NCBI RefSeq assembly: GCF_014397785.1 | Contig: NZ_VZQQ01000007.1 | Coordinates: forward strand, 1-64,000 | Length of the DNA stretch: 64,000 nt | Source of the DNA: Paraburkholderia podalyriae | GTDB taxonomy: Bacteria; Pseudomonadota; Gammaproteobacteria; Burkholderiales; Burkholderiaceae | Reading direction: 5' to 3' | Shown here: positions 26,156-34,829 of the stretch, in pieces | Numbering within the stretch: position 1 is the stretch's first letter | How the letters are laid out: every line of letters begins with the position of its first letter | Position numbers and translations under genes: made by a program | Notes under the pieces: generated by a model | The model's input: only the letters and a program-made list of their open reading frames with translations | Database searches by the model: none | Told to the model about the DNA's origin: nothing

Positions 26156-27229
26156 GCCGGCAGTCGCATCCGCATTCGCATTCGCCTTAAAAGGCGTGTG
26201 GCTCAAAACGCGTGCCGTCAGGGCAAGTTTCAGGATATAAATGGTCACGAGCGCCAGGGTCAAACCACCGAATACATCTACAAGATAGTGTCCGCCTTGC
26301 GTTGGCGTTGAGATTACCATCGTCGCGTTAAGCAAAACAGCAAAGGGAAATAGAAATATAGTCCGGCGAAGTGAGTATGCGAAGAAGACGGCCAGTGCGG
26401 TATGAAATGAGGGAAACGATACGAGGCCTTGTATCCGGAGGAGGTCGAACTTAACAATCTTTCCGTTTCGAAGAAGATCGAAGTCGGACACCGTCGCCGA
26501 CGTATTCGGATCGGTGATGTTGAAATGCAAAAAGGCGCTTGCAGCTGGAAAGGGTGTTGAGATAAGAAGGAGCAGCGCGCTGGAAAGCATCAGAAGAAGC
26601 ACGAAGCCCGATAATTCCTCACGGCGACCGAGTACGCCCAATACGACTGGGACTCCTATCAATTGCCATCTACCACTATCGTAAGCGAATGCAAGAATCT
26701 GCTGAATGACGGCATGCGAATGTACCCAATAGTAGACGCTTGGCCAATCAAAGCCGAGCGCACGATCGAAGCGGACGAGGCTTTCGTCCACTAACGATGC
26801 GTTGACCGTTACGGACAGATAGGAGAGAACGCCCGCGACCGGTACGAAGCAAAGCAGCAGGGCCATCCAGGCGAGCGTGCGTGCAATTTCCTCATAACGG
26901 AGCCTTTTTGTGACCTGCCTATAGCGCGGAACCGCCGCGATGGCTGCTAAACCGACCGCCGAACTCAACAAAAACGAGAGAGTTTTAGCGATCAGCAGAA
27001 TGCCATCCTCCCGCACCGAGCAACCACTCATATAAAGCCACGCAATATCAATCATCGAGAAAAGTAGTACGACGGCTAATCCGAAAAGGTATTGCCTCCC
27101 GGGCACACAATAGGTTTGAGCTGCCACGCGGTTAATCATTTTTTTTGTGAAATCGACGCTGGCTTTATTTTCATTTCTCAACGGGGAGGCCGACGGGAGA
27201 GTTTTCGTATAAAACGCGTGGGCGCGCAT
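26153..27229 (-). CDS. PAP2-superfamily phosphatase/inositolphosphotransferase-like membrane protein
   Basis: A 358-residue polytopic membrane protein. The PAP2 catalytic motifs are present in the C-terminal third: S-F-P-S-F-H-T and G-G-H-Y-L-V-D-V-F-G-G. Such enzymes remove or transfer lipid-linked phosphates at the membrane. The gene is visibly richer in A and T than the tad genes before it and ends in an Ala/Asn/Asp repeat (N-A-N-A-D-A). It follows tadG2 by 53 bases on the same strand, but its base composition suggests a separate origin. Confidence 0.8.
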   Translation of the reverse strand: MRAHAFYTKTLPSASPLRNENKASVDFTKKMINRVAAQTYCVPGRQYLFGLAVVLLFSMIDIAWLYMSGCSVREDGILLIAKTLSFLLSSAVGLAAIAAVPRYRQVTKRLRYEEIARTLAWMALLLCFVPVAGVLSYLSVTVNASLVDESLVRFDRALGFDWPSVYYWVHSHAVIQQILAFAYDSGRWQLIGVPVVLGVLGRREELSGFVLLLMLSSALLLLISTPFPAASAFLHFNITDPNTSATVSDFDLLRNGKIVKFDLLRIQGLVSFPSFHTALAVFFAYSLRRTIFLFPFAVLLNATMVISTPTQGGHYLVDVFGGLTLALVTIYILKLALTARVLSHTPFKANANADATAG

Positions 27230-27282
27230 TAAGGATCGCAGTGGCTGTAATCTGCCGACCTCAGGAGTGAACGAAATTCCGC

Positions 27283-28398
27283 TCAGAACGCGAGACGCGG
27301 CGCGACATACCCGCCATAGTTCTTCGTCGAGACGCCTGTTCCCTGGGTCGGCATCGTGTAGCCGGCTACGAAGTGCCCCTGGATGTACTTGCTGCCCTGG
27401 TCCGCACCGTCGATGTGAAAAGCGGCGAATGCGATGATCGGGACGAATGTCTTGTTCTCGATTTGCGTGCTGACTGGCATGAGGACGGTCGTTGCCGTGG
27501 GAATGTTCTTGTAGACAGCCGCCTTGACGCCCGGGTCGATGTAGATGCTGTCCCCGATCGACAGTGAGGTCGGATTCCCGTTATCGATCAAATTGACGAC
27601 CGTCGGCGTGTCGTTGGCGACCACGAGAAACGATGTCCACTGCCCCGCCTCGCAAGAAGCGCCATATTCCTGGCCGTTGCCCACCTCGAACTCGTAAGGC
27701 TGGCCTGCCGCGTCGACCTTGGGCGCATTCTTCGTCGAGTCCCAATATTGGTTGTACACGCATTGATCCATGACCATGGGAAATAGCGCTCCGGCAGGCA
27801 CCGCGGAAGGCGGCGCGATAACCGCCACGGCCGTTGCGCTGTCGGCCGTCGTCGGCATGCCGAGCAGCGTGCCGAGCAGCAGGTGCACGAGGCCGCCGTT
27901 GCTCGTGGCATTGCGGGAGATCGTCACCTGTACCGCGGGTTCCAGCAATTGGCCCGCCGGCGCCGGCAGCGTGACCTTGCCCGGCGCGAGCAGCGTGGGC
28001 GACGACGCGGCGACGTCCCAATATCCCGCCGTGACCGATCCGCTCGTAAGCTTGACGCCGTCCGACGCATTCAACGCAACGGCCGCCGTTGCGGACGAGG
28101 CCGCCCCCGCCCAGTTCGGTCCGCTCGTGCTGCCTTGTGACAGCGCTCCGGCGCCGGCGAGCGCCGCCGCATCCGCGCCGTTTTGCAATTCGCCGCTGAC
28201 TGTGAAGACCCGCGGCAGATCGATCGCAAAAGCCCCGATGATCAGCAACGCCGTGAACGTCAACAAGAACCATAGCGTTACCGAACCGCACTCTTGCGAT
28301 CTCGCACGCACGCACGGGCGCAGGCGCTCGTCGGGGCGCACGGATGCCCGGCAAAGCATCGCGGCCGCGGCTTGGCGGGAACGCACTCGCTTATTCAC
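27283..28398 (-). CDS. tadG: Tad locus 2 TadG-like protein
   Basis: A 371-residue protein with an N-terminal membrane helix (V-T-L-W-F-L-L-T-F-T-A-L-L-I-I-G-A-F-A) and the motif G-E-L-Q-N-G-A-D-A-A-A-L-A-G, typical of TadG-like pilus-associated proteins. The remainder is an extracytoplasmic domain. Its start overlaps the stop of the TadE-like gene by 8 bases. It is the last tad gene of this operon. Confidence 0.85.
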   Translation of the reverse strand: MNKRVRSRQAAAAMLCRASVRPDERLRPCVRARSQECGSVTLWFLLTFTALLIIGAFAIDLPRVFTVSGELQNGADAAALAGAGALSQGSTSGPNWAGAASSATAAVALNASDGVKLTSGSVTAGYWDVAASSPTLLAPGKVTLPAPAGQLLEPAVQVTISRNATSNGGLVHLLLGTLLGMPTTADSATAVAVIAPPSAVPAGALFPMVMDQCVYNQYWDSTKNAPKVDAAGQPYEFEVGNGQEYGASCEAGQWTSFLVVANDTPTVVNLIDNGNPTSLSIGDSIYIDPGVKAAVYKNIPTATTVLMPVSTQIENKTFVPIIAFAAFHIDGADQGSKYIQGHFVAGYTMPTQGTGVSTKNYGGYVAPRLAF

Positions 28399-28840
28399 AG
28401 TTTTTCACCGCGACGGCCTTCACCGTAATAGGCCCCGTTATCACACTGAATGCCGAGCCGAGCACAACACCGTTGTAGGTATAGCTGATGTTCACCTGCA
28501 GCGGATTGCTGCTGCCGGCCGTTGCGCAGCCGCCCGTCGGGGTCACGCTCACGGTGGGGGACGTGGCCGTGCCGCTTGTCACCAGACTGTTCTTCGTATA
28601 GGCAAGCGCAACATTCTGGATCTGGGTCTGCGTATAGGACGGCACGCGCAGCACGACGCCCTGGCGCGCCGCTTCCCCCGCGGCATTCGTGATCACGGCC
28701 TTGTCGCACAACACCATGCTCACGTCGACGATGCCGAAGAGCACCATCAGCAGGAACGGCGTTACCAGCACGAACTCGAGCGAAACGCTGCCGCGCGCGT
28801 GAACGCGGGCACCGGAGCAGGGGCGCCCGCGCCGCTTCAT
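28391..28840 (-). CDS. tadE: Tad locus 2 TadE-like minor pseudopilin
   Basis: A 149-residue protein with a basic leader (MKRRGRPCSGARVHARG), a processing site G-S-V-S-L-E-F and a hydrophobic helix, followed by an extracytoplasmic domain. Cysteines late in the protein (G-G-C-A-T and the C-terminal K-N-C-E) could pair. It overlaps tadD upstream by four bases (ATGA). Confidence 0.88.
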   Translation of the reverse strand: MKRRGRPCSGARVHARGSVSLEFVLVTPFLLMVLFGIVDVSMVLCDKAVITNAAGEAARQGVVLRVPSYTQTQIQNVALAYTKNSLVTSGTATSPTVSVTPTGGCATAGSSNPLQVNISYTYNGVVLGSAFSVITGPITVKAVAVKNCE

Positions 28841-29769
28841 TGGAGCACTCCGCGAGCAGCGGCACTTGCTGCCGACACCGGCCGTGTTTCACCCACGCCC
28901 GCAACACCCGCAACGCCCGCGTCGCCTGCATCACGCCTGGCGGTGACCAGACGCTCGCGCAGTTGCCGGTAAAAGCGCAGATTGTCGTCCGCCGATTCAG
29001 CCGGCATGTCACTCACCAGGATGCGCCTCGCCGCCTCGCTGTTGCCGAGCATCCCATACGCCAGCGCGAGGTTTTCGCGAGCCTGCGGCGGCGCGTCAGG
29101 CAAGCCGGCGATATCGAGCAGCACATTGGCGCCTGCGCGCACATCGCCGGCCAGAATGAGCGACAAGCCAAGATCGGCCTTGAGGCCCGCAACCTCGGGG
29201 TGACGCTGCAAGGCTGCGCGATAGACCGCCTGCGCTTGCGCATGCTTACCCTCTAGATCCAGCGCGGTGCCAAGCCCCTCGGCCGCTACCGCCTGGTCCG
29301 GGTGGGTTGCGGCGAGTTCGCGGTAGCGCTTCTCGGCCTCGTCGAGCCGTCGCTGGCGCAGAGCGACGCGTGCGAGCCCGAGCACGGCGCGCGCATCGTC
29401 CGGCGCTACGGCCGCAACCTGCCCATAGAGGACGCCCGCGCGCGCGAGATCGCCACTCTGGTACATCGCATCGCCGAGGCCGAGCTGCGCAGCTTTCGAT
29501 TGCGGGTCGATCTTCAGCACTTTTTCGAAAAGCGACATGGCAAGCGGCGTGTCGCCGGCCTCGAGGGCGCTTTCGGCGACATGCATGTCGGCCTGCGCAT
29601 CTGGCAGATAGGTGGCGGCGGCAGGCTGTGGCGTCACGAAGTGATGGCTTGCGCATCCGGTGGCGAGCAGCGCAGCGGCCAGCTGTGCCAGGAGCGCGGC
29701 GAAGGCCTTGCGCGCGAGCAACGGATGAGATGAGTTCAATTTAAGCTCCAGAAACCTTGCAGTGCTCAA
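28837..29769 (-). CDS. tadD: Tad locus 2 TPR lipoprotein TadD
   Basis: A 310-residue protein with a lipobox (L-A-T-G-C-A) near residue 39 and at least four TPR-like repeats (e.g. E-S-A-L-E-A-G-D-T-P-L-A-M-S-L-F-E-K-V-L-K-I-D-P). TadD is thought to help localise or assemble the secretin. Its C-terminus carries a short D-A-G/V-A-G repeat. The ATG overlaps tadC by four bases. Locus 1 has no clear TadD. Confidence 0.88.
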   Translation of the reverse strand: MSTARFLELKLNSSHPLLARKAFAALLAQLAAALLATGCASHHFVTPQPAAATYLPDAQADMHVAESALEAGDTPLAMSLFEKVLKIDPQSKAAQLGLGDAMYQSGDLARAGVLYGQVAAVAPDDARAVLGLARVALRQRRLDEAEKRYRELAATHPDQAVAAEGLGTALDLEGKHAQAQAVYRAALQRHPEVAGLKADLGLSLILAGDVRAGANVLLDIAGLPDAPPQARENLALAYGMLGNSEAARRILVSDMPAESADDNLRFYRQLRERLVTARRDAGDAGVAGVAGVGETRPVSAASAAARGVLQ

Positions 29770-30713
29770 TGGCCGCGAAATACCGCGATGAGTCGAATGA
29801 CGGCCGGCCCCGCTGCAATGAGCGAGACGGTCGGCATGATGAAGATCATCATCGGCAGCGTCATCTTCGGGGCGAGCTTCGCGGCCTTTTCCTCGAGCGC
29901 GACCATCTGCATGGCCCGTTCGGTACGCGACAGGGTGCGCAGCGATTGAGTGACCGGTGTGCCGTACTTTTGCGACTGCACCAGTGTGGTCACCAGTGCG
30001 CGCATCGTGGACAGACCCACCCGAGCCGACATCGCGCTGAGTGCCTGCGCCGTGTCGCTGCCGATACTGAGTTCGTCCGCGGTCACGGTGAACTCATCGG
30101 CAAGCGGCGGGCAGATAACGCGCAGCTCGCGCGCCACGCGCTTGATGGCAACGACGAGACTATTGCCTGCGTTGGTGCAGACCACGAGCAGGTCGAGTGC
30201 GTCGGGCAGTGCGGCGGCGATCGCCTTGCGACGATGCCGGATGAAGAATGCGAGCGCATATTCCGGCAACATCATGCCGATGACGAATGCGCCCGCCATC
30301 AGCAGCGCGCGAATCGTAAAGTTCTGGCCGACTTGGGGCAGATGCCCGCCGAGGGCGATGGCGCCGAGCGCGAGACAGGCTCCCACGACAATCTTGAGCC
30401 CCGACATGACGGCGATCGCGCGCCGGTCGCGAAATCCCGCGCTGGCAAGACGCATGGCCACTTTGGCGCGGTCTTCGGCCTGCACGACAGGCAGCCGTTC
30501 GCCGAGCGCGGCGATCCGTTTGGCGAAGCGCTGCGGCATGCGCTTCGCGGCGTCGGCCATCGCGCTGTTGTCGACGCCCACGCGGGCCACGCTTTGCCGT
30601 GTGCGCTGGGCAATGCGCGCGCGGTGGCTCTTGTCGCGCAGGACGAGCCACAGCGTGAAGCCCGCGAGCAGGGCGAGCAAGGCGGCATTGCGCCAGAAGT
30701 CGGCGTTCATCAT
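29766..30713 (-). CDS. tadC: Tad locus 2 inner-membrane protein TadC
   Basis: A 315-residue GspF-family membrane protein: N-terminal helix (A-L-L-A-L-L-A-G-F-T-L-W-L-V-L), two central helices and the T2SSF motif A-L-P-D-A-L-D-L-L-V-V-C-T-N-A-G-N-S. Start at 30713 (MMNADFW) gives an ATGA overlap with tadB and is favoured over the longer frame. Confidence 0.92.
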   Translation of the reverse strand: MMNADFWRNAALLALLAGFTLWLVLRDKSHRARIAQRTRQSVARVGVDNSAMADAAKRMPQRFAKRIAALGERLPVVQAEDRAKVAMRLASAGFRDRRAIAVMSGLKIVVGACLALGAIALGGHLPQVGQNFTIRALLMAGAFVIGMMLPEYALAFFIRHRRKAIAAALPDALDLLVVCTNAGNSLVVAIKRVARELRVICPPLADEFTVTADELSIGSDTAQALSAMSARVGLSTMRALVTTLVQSQKYGTPVTQSLRTLSRTERAMQMVALEEKAAKLAPKMTLPMMIFIMPTVSLIAAGPAVIRLIAVFRGH

Positions 30714-31696
30714 CGCGAGGTGTCCAGGTTCGAAATCTTGTTGATCGACCACAGCCCGATCGTGAGGAGCACGGCGGCGAGGGCGAGAATCTTGTGTCCG
30801 GCCCGGGTATGCGTGAGCGTGTCGAGATACGGCCGATTGGCGATAGAGATAAAGCCCATGAGCGCGAACGGAACGGCTGCGATCATCTTGCTGGCGAGCC
30901 GCCCTTCCGCCGTGAGCGCCTTGCTCTTTGCGCGGATATCGCGCCGCATGCGCACGATGCCCGCGAGGTTCTCGAGCGTATCGCCGAGATTGCCGCCCGT
31001 CTCGCGCTGCAGGACCAGGCAGACCGAAAAGAACGAGAAGTCAGCGAGTCGCAGGCGCACCGCTGACTGTTCGAGCACCTCCTTCAGGTCGGCGCCCACG
31101 AGCAGCGCATCGCCCATGGTGCGAAATGTCGTGCGCACCGGCTCCTCGCTTTCGACCCCGGCCACGCAGATCGCCTGCACAACGGGAATACCTGCGCGCA
31201 CCGCGCGAATGATGAGGTCGATCGTATCGGGAAAAACGGCGAGAAAGCGGTTCCTGAAACGCGCGATCTGCCAGTGATAGGCCCAACGCACGGCGAGAAA
31301 GGGGATTGCGATGCAGGCGAGCACGCGCAGCACGGGCCCCACAGGAACGAACGCAGTGGCGATCACCGATGCAATGAGTGCAGCGAAAGCGATGAGATAA
31401 ATCGCGCGAACACCGCCCGGGCCGCTGACGGTGCTTACGCGTTCATGCCAGGCCGAGACGACGGCGAAGAGCGCGTCCTGGTCGGCGAGGCTGCGCTTGG
31501 GGTGCAGCAGCTGCTCCTGAAGACTCGCGTCGCGCTCGGCGAGGGCGGCCTTGCTTTCGTCGCGCACCCCGGCCACACGTGCGCGGATGCGCGTACCCGC
31601 CTGCTGGCGCGCGATGCCGCGCAACGCGTGCACGATGAGCCCCCCGACCAAGAAGGCGAAGAAGGTGCCCAGGCCGATGACGTCCGCAGGTCTCAT
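30710..31696 (-). CDS. tadB: Tad locus 2 inner-membrane protein TadB
   Basis: A 328-residue GspF-family protein with the T2SSF motif V-F-P-D-T-I-D-L-I-I-R-A-V-R-A-G and the diagnostic Q-R-E-T-G-G-N-L-G-D-T-L. The start at 31696 (MRPADVIGLG) overlaps the tadA stop by four bases, so translational coupling is likely. Function as for the homologue in locus 1. Confidence 0.92.
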   Translation of the reverse strand: MRPADVIGLGTFFAFLVGGLIVHALRGIARQQAGTRIRARVAGVRDESKAALAERDASLQEQLLHPKRSLADQDALFAVVSAWHERVSTVSGPGGVRAIYLIAFAALIASVIATAFVPVGPVLRVLACIAIPFLAVRWAYHWQIARFRNRFLAVFPDTIDLIIRAVRAGIPVVQAICVAGVESEEPVRTTFRTMGDALLVGADLKEVLEQSAVRLRLADFSFFSVCLVLQRETGGNLGDTLENLAGIVRMRRDIRAKSKALTAEGRLASKMIAAVPFALMGFISIANRPYLDTLTHTRAGHKILALAAVLLTIGLWSINKISNLDTSR

Positions 31697-33141
31697 GATT
31701 GCATCGCCGTGAGCAGCGCCTCTTCGAGGCCATAGTAGGCAGCGCGCTGGGCGAACACTGGACGCAGTGACGAGCATTCGAACGTGCCGCGTACCTGCTC
31801 TTCGTAGGCGGTTCCGTTGTAGCGGAACGTGAACAGATCCTGGGTGATGACGACGTCGCCTTCCATGCCCGCGATCTCGGTCACATGAGTCACGCGCCGC
31901 ACGCCGTCGCGCATGCGTTCGATTTGCACGATCAGATGAACGGCGCTCGCAATCTGCCGCCGGATCGACATCAGCGGCAAATTGCCGTTGGCCATCATCA
32001 CCATGCTCTCGAGGCGCGTGATCGCATCGCGCGGCGCGTTCGCGTGGACCGTCGTCATCGATCCGTCGTGGCCCGTATTCATCGCCTGCAGTACGTCGAA
32101 TGCTTCCGTGCCGCGCGTCTCGCCGAGGATGAGCCGGTCCGGGCGCATCCGCAGCGCGTTGCGAACGAGGTCCCGTTGAGAGATTCCGCCAAGGCCTTCG
32201 CTGTTTTCGGAGCGCGTCTCGAGGCTGACGACATGCGGCTGTTGCAGTTGCAGCTCAGCGGCATCCTCGATCGTGACGACGCGCTCGGTTTCGTCGATAA
32301 AGCGGGAGAGCGCATTGAGCAGTGTTGTCTTGCCGGAGCCCGTGCCGCCCGAGATGACGACGTTCAGGCGGGACGCGGTTGCGATGCGTAGTACGTCCAC
32401 CATCTGCGTGGAGATATTGCCTTGCTGCGCCATCCGGCCGAGTGTGATGTTCCGTTTGGCGAACTTTCGGATCGAGATCGATGCGCCGCGCAGCGCGATC
32501 GGCGGCAGCACGACGTTCACGCGGCTGCCGTCGGCAAGACGTGCATCGACCATCGGGCTGCTTTCGTCGACGCGCCGCCCGATTGCCGCTGCGATGCGCT
32601 GCGCCACGTTGATGACGTGCGCGTTGTCGCGGAACTTGAGCGCCGTCAGTTCAAGGCGGCCGCCGCGCTCGACGTAGACCTGGTCCGGTCCGTTCACGAG
32701 AATATCGGTGACGCGTTCGTCAGCGAGCAAGGGCTCGATTGGCCCGATGCCGAACATGTCGTTGAGAATCTCGTCGACAACGAGCGTCTGCTCGGCCAGC
32801 GTCAGCGACAAACGCTCGCGGGTGGTCGTCTCGGCTGCGATCTGCTCGATGCCCGTGCGTACCTCGCTGCGCGACATCATGAGCGCCGCCGACATGTTCA
32901 TCGACGCAAAGACGGCCGAACGAATCGCCCTGAACGTCTCGGAGCGGATCAGCGCTTCATTGCGGTCCGCGGCCGAGTGGCTCATTGCTGCGGGTGTAGC
33001 GCTCACCGAGGCCAGCGGCGTCTCGCGCTTGCTCGCTTCCGGCTCGGCGGCCGCGGAGCCGGCGACCGCCACGGATTCTCGAGGCTCATCGTGATCGGCG
33101 AGCGACGGGCTCGTCGAGAGGGGGGTGCGCCGGCCGAACAT
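31693..33141 (-). CDS. tadA: Tad locus 2 secretion ATPase TadA/CpaF
   Basis: A 482-residue pilus ATPase with Walker [11 protein letters not shown], Walker B R-L-I-L-G-E-T-R-G and the T-V-H-A-N motif. It has a longer, Ala/Ser/Glu-rich N-terminal extension than its homologue in locus 1. The ATG shares one base with the TGA of tadZ (TGATG). Confidence 0.95.
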   Translation of the reverse strand: MFGRRTPLSTSPSLADHDEPRESVAVAGSAAAEPEASKRETPLASVSATPAAMSHSAADRNEALIRSETFRAIRSAVFASMNMSAALMMSRSEVRTGIEQIAAETTTRERLSLTLAEQTLVVDEILNDMFGIGPIEPLLADERVTDILVNGPDQVYVERGGRLELTALKFRDNAHVINVAQRIAAAIGRRVDESSPMVDARLADGSRVNVVLPPIALRGASISIRKFAKRNITLGRMAQQGNISTQMVDVLRIATASRLNVVISGGTGSGKTTLLNALSRFIDETERVVTIEDAAELQLQQPHVVSLETRSENSEGLGGISQRDLVRNALRMRPDRLILGETRGTEAFDVLQAMNTGHDGSMTTVHANAPRDAITRLESMVMMANGNLPLMSIRRQIASAVHLIVQIERMRDGVRRVTHVTEIAGMEGDVVITQDLFTFRYNGTAYEEQVRGTFECSSLRPVFAQRAAYYGLEEALLTAMQS

Positions 33142-34367
33142 CAGCTCACCTTCCTCGTGGGCAACAGGCGCTTGTACCACGGCTCGCGGGCCACTGCCGT
33201 GTCGCTGCCCGTGATCGCATTGGCCAGCGACACGATGGCCGCGGCGAACGGCGAGCGATGCGCGTGGGCAAGCGTTCCAGCCTCACCGAGGTTCTCAGCG
33301 AGGGCAAGACTCTGCGGCTCGTAGGGCAGCGAATGCACGGACCCGCGTGCGAGCGCGTTGACGAAATCGTCCTCGCGAACGCGCCCGGACACAGGCTGCT
33401 GTGCTTCGTTGAGCAGCACCGTGATGGCGGGTGCGTTGTCGAGGTTCTGTGCGAAACGGCAAAGCCGCGCAGCTTCGCGCGCCGAATGCACCGAGAAGTC
33501 GGCGACGACGTGGATCGTCGAACTGCTATCGAGGGCTTCCTCGACGATTTTGCCCGCGCGTCCAGGCAGATCGAGCATGATGTAGTGGAAGTGATGCTTG
33601 AGCATCGTGACAAGCTCGCTCAGCGCGCCCGTGCGCAAAGCGAATTCCTGGTTGTACGGGAGCTCCGCTGCAAGCACGAGAAGACGATCGCTCTGGGCAA
33701 CGAAAGCCTGATTGACTAATTGCTGGTCGAGCCGCTGCGGGTTCTGCAGCAATTCAATAAGCCCGTTGTTGGCGGCGACGCCGAGCATCGAGGCGGCCGC
33801 GCCGCCGTACGGATCGAGATCGACATAAGCGATCCGGCGCCGCGTCGTGTCGGCAAGATGAGAAGCAAGTGCGGTGGCAATTGTCGTGACGCCGACGCCG
33901 CCTCGCGCGCCAACGAACGAGAGCACCTTGCCCATGCGTGCCGACGCGCCGTCGTCGATGGCCGTCAGCGCGCGCCGGACGAGTTCGGCGGTGAGCGGCT
34001 TGACGAGATAGTCCTGCACGCCGATATGCAGCAGGCTGCGAAAGAGCCCTACGTCGTTGCGCTCGCCAATGGCGATGACTGCAACCGAAGGGTCGACGAC
34101 CTCGGCGAGCCGCGTGAGGTCGGAAATCGGCATCGTCGATCCCGTCACATCGACGATCAGGTGGCGCGGCGACTCCTTCAGTGAAGTCATGATCCCTATC
34201 GCATCGTCGAGCGAACCGAGCGTGACGTGCGAGGTCGCGATGCCCTGATCGACGACAACGCTGTTGACGACCTCGATGCTTTGCGCGTCGGAGACGACGG
34301 CGATGAGTTTCTCGGCGCCGGACGGTTGTGCCCGGCGTTTGAGGATGTTCGATTCGAAAACGCCCAT
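33141..34367 (-). CDS. tadZ: Tad locus 2 localisation protein TadZ/CpaE
   Basis: A 408-residue protein: N-terminal receiver-like domain (~20-140, ending V-Q-D-Y-L-V-K-P-L-T) and a ParA-like ATPase domain with a deviant P-loop (G-A-R-G-G-V-G-V-T-T, no lysine), as is usual in CpaE. The start at 34367 (MGVFESNIL) follows GGAG by 9 bases; the much longer frame overlaps the lipoprotein gene. Confidence 0.9.
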   Translation of the reverse strand: MGVFESNILKRRAQPSGAEKLIAVVSDAQSIEVVNSVVVDQGIATSHVTLGSLDDAIGIMTSLKESPRHLIVDVTGSTMPISDLTRLAEVVDPSVAVIAIGERNDVGLFRSLLHIGVQDYLVKPLTAELVRRALTAIDDGASARMGKVLSFVGARGGVGVTTIATALASHLADTTRRRIAYVDLDPYGGAAASMLGVAANNGLIELLQNPQRLDQQLVNQAFVAQSDRLLVLAAELPYNQEFALRTGALSELVTMLKHHFHYIMLDLPGRAGKIVEEALDSSSTIHVVADFSVHSAREAARLCRFAQNLDNAPAITVLLNEAQQPVSGRVREDDFVNALARGSVHSLPYEPQSLALAENLGEAGTLAHAHRSPFAAAIVSLANAITGSDTAVAREPWYKRLLPTRKVS

Positions 34368-34381
34368 GTGTGCAATCTCCG

Positions 34382-34816
34382 TTAGCGAGATCCCGACGAC
34401 GAGCCCGTCGTCGAGTTCGACGAAGATGACGAAGAACTCGAATAATCCGAGTTCAACGGTTTCGCCCGGTCTTCCTGGTAGCGCCGTACCGCGCTCGCGG
34501 CGAGTGGCGCGTCCGCGCCCGCGTAGGGCACGGGCGCCACGAGGTCGGCTGGCCGCGCGAGCATCGCGGCCAGGTTCGAGTAGGTCGCGCAGCCGAACGC
34601 CACGCCGGGCCGCGCCTGGCCCGCATCGAGCATGCCGGAGCGCTGCGTGAGCGTTTCGCACGCCGGCGGCGTCGCGCGTCCGCCGTCCCCGGGCGTAAAG
34701 CCGATCACGGATGGATCGGGCATGCCGAGCGGCGGCCGCGCCGACATGCACGACGTGAGGCAGGCGCTCGCCACACCGGCGAGAACGGTGGCAATGAGGG
34801 AGAGCCGAGGATTCAT
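34382..34816 (-). CDS. Tad locus 2 CpaD-like lipoprotein
   Basis: A 144-residue protein with signal peptide and lipobox (L-T-S-C-M, Cys near residue 22). The segment G-C-A-T-Y-S-N-L-A-A-M-L-A-R-P-A-D-L-V is the CpaD/RcpB-type motif. The tail is a run of serines. CpaD-like proteins are thought to assist the outer-membrane secretin, encoded just upstream. Start preceded by GGAGA. Confidence 0.82.
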   Translation of the reverse strand: MNPRLSLIATVLAGVASACLTSCMSARPPLGMPDPSVIGFTPGDGGRATPPACETLTQRSGMLDAGQARPGVAFGCATYSNLAAMLARPADLVAPVPYAGADAPLAASAVRRYQEDRAKPLNSDYSSSSSSSSNSTTGSSSGSR

Positions 34817-34829
34817 TGTGGTCTCCATA

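Noticed and set aside
33141..34751. Longer frame for TadZ of locus 2 beginning at 34751
   Set aside because: The extra ~128 residues are a shadow of the lipoprotein gene, and a good ribosome-binding site exists at 34367.
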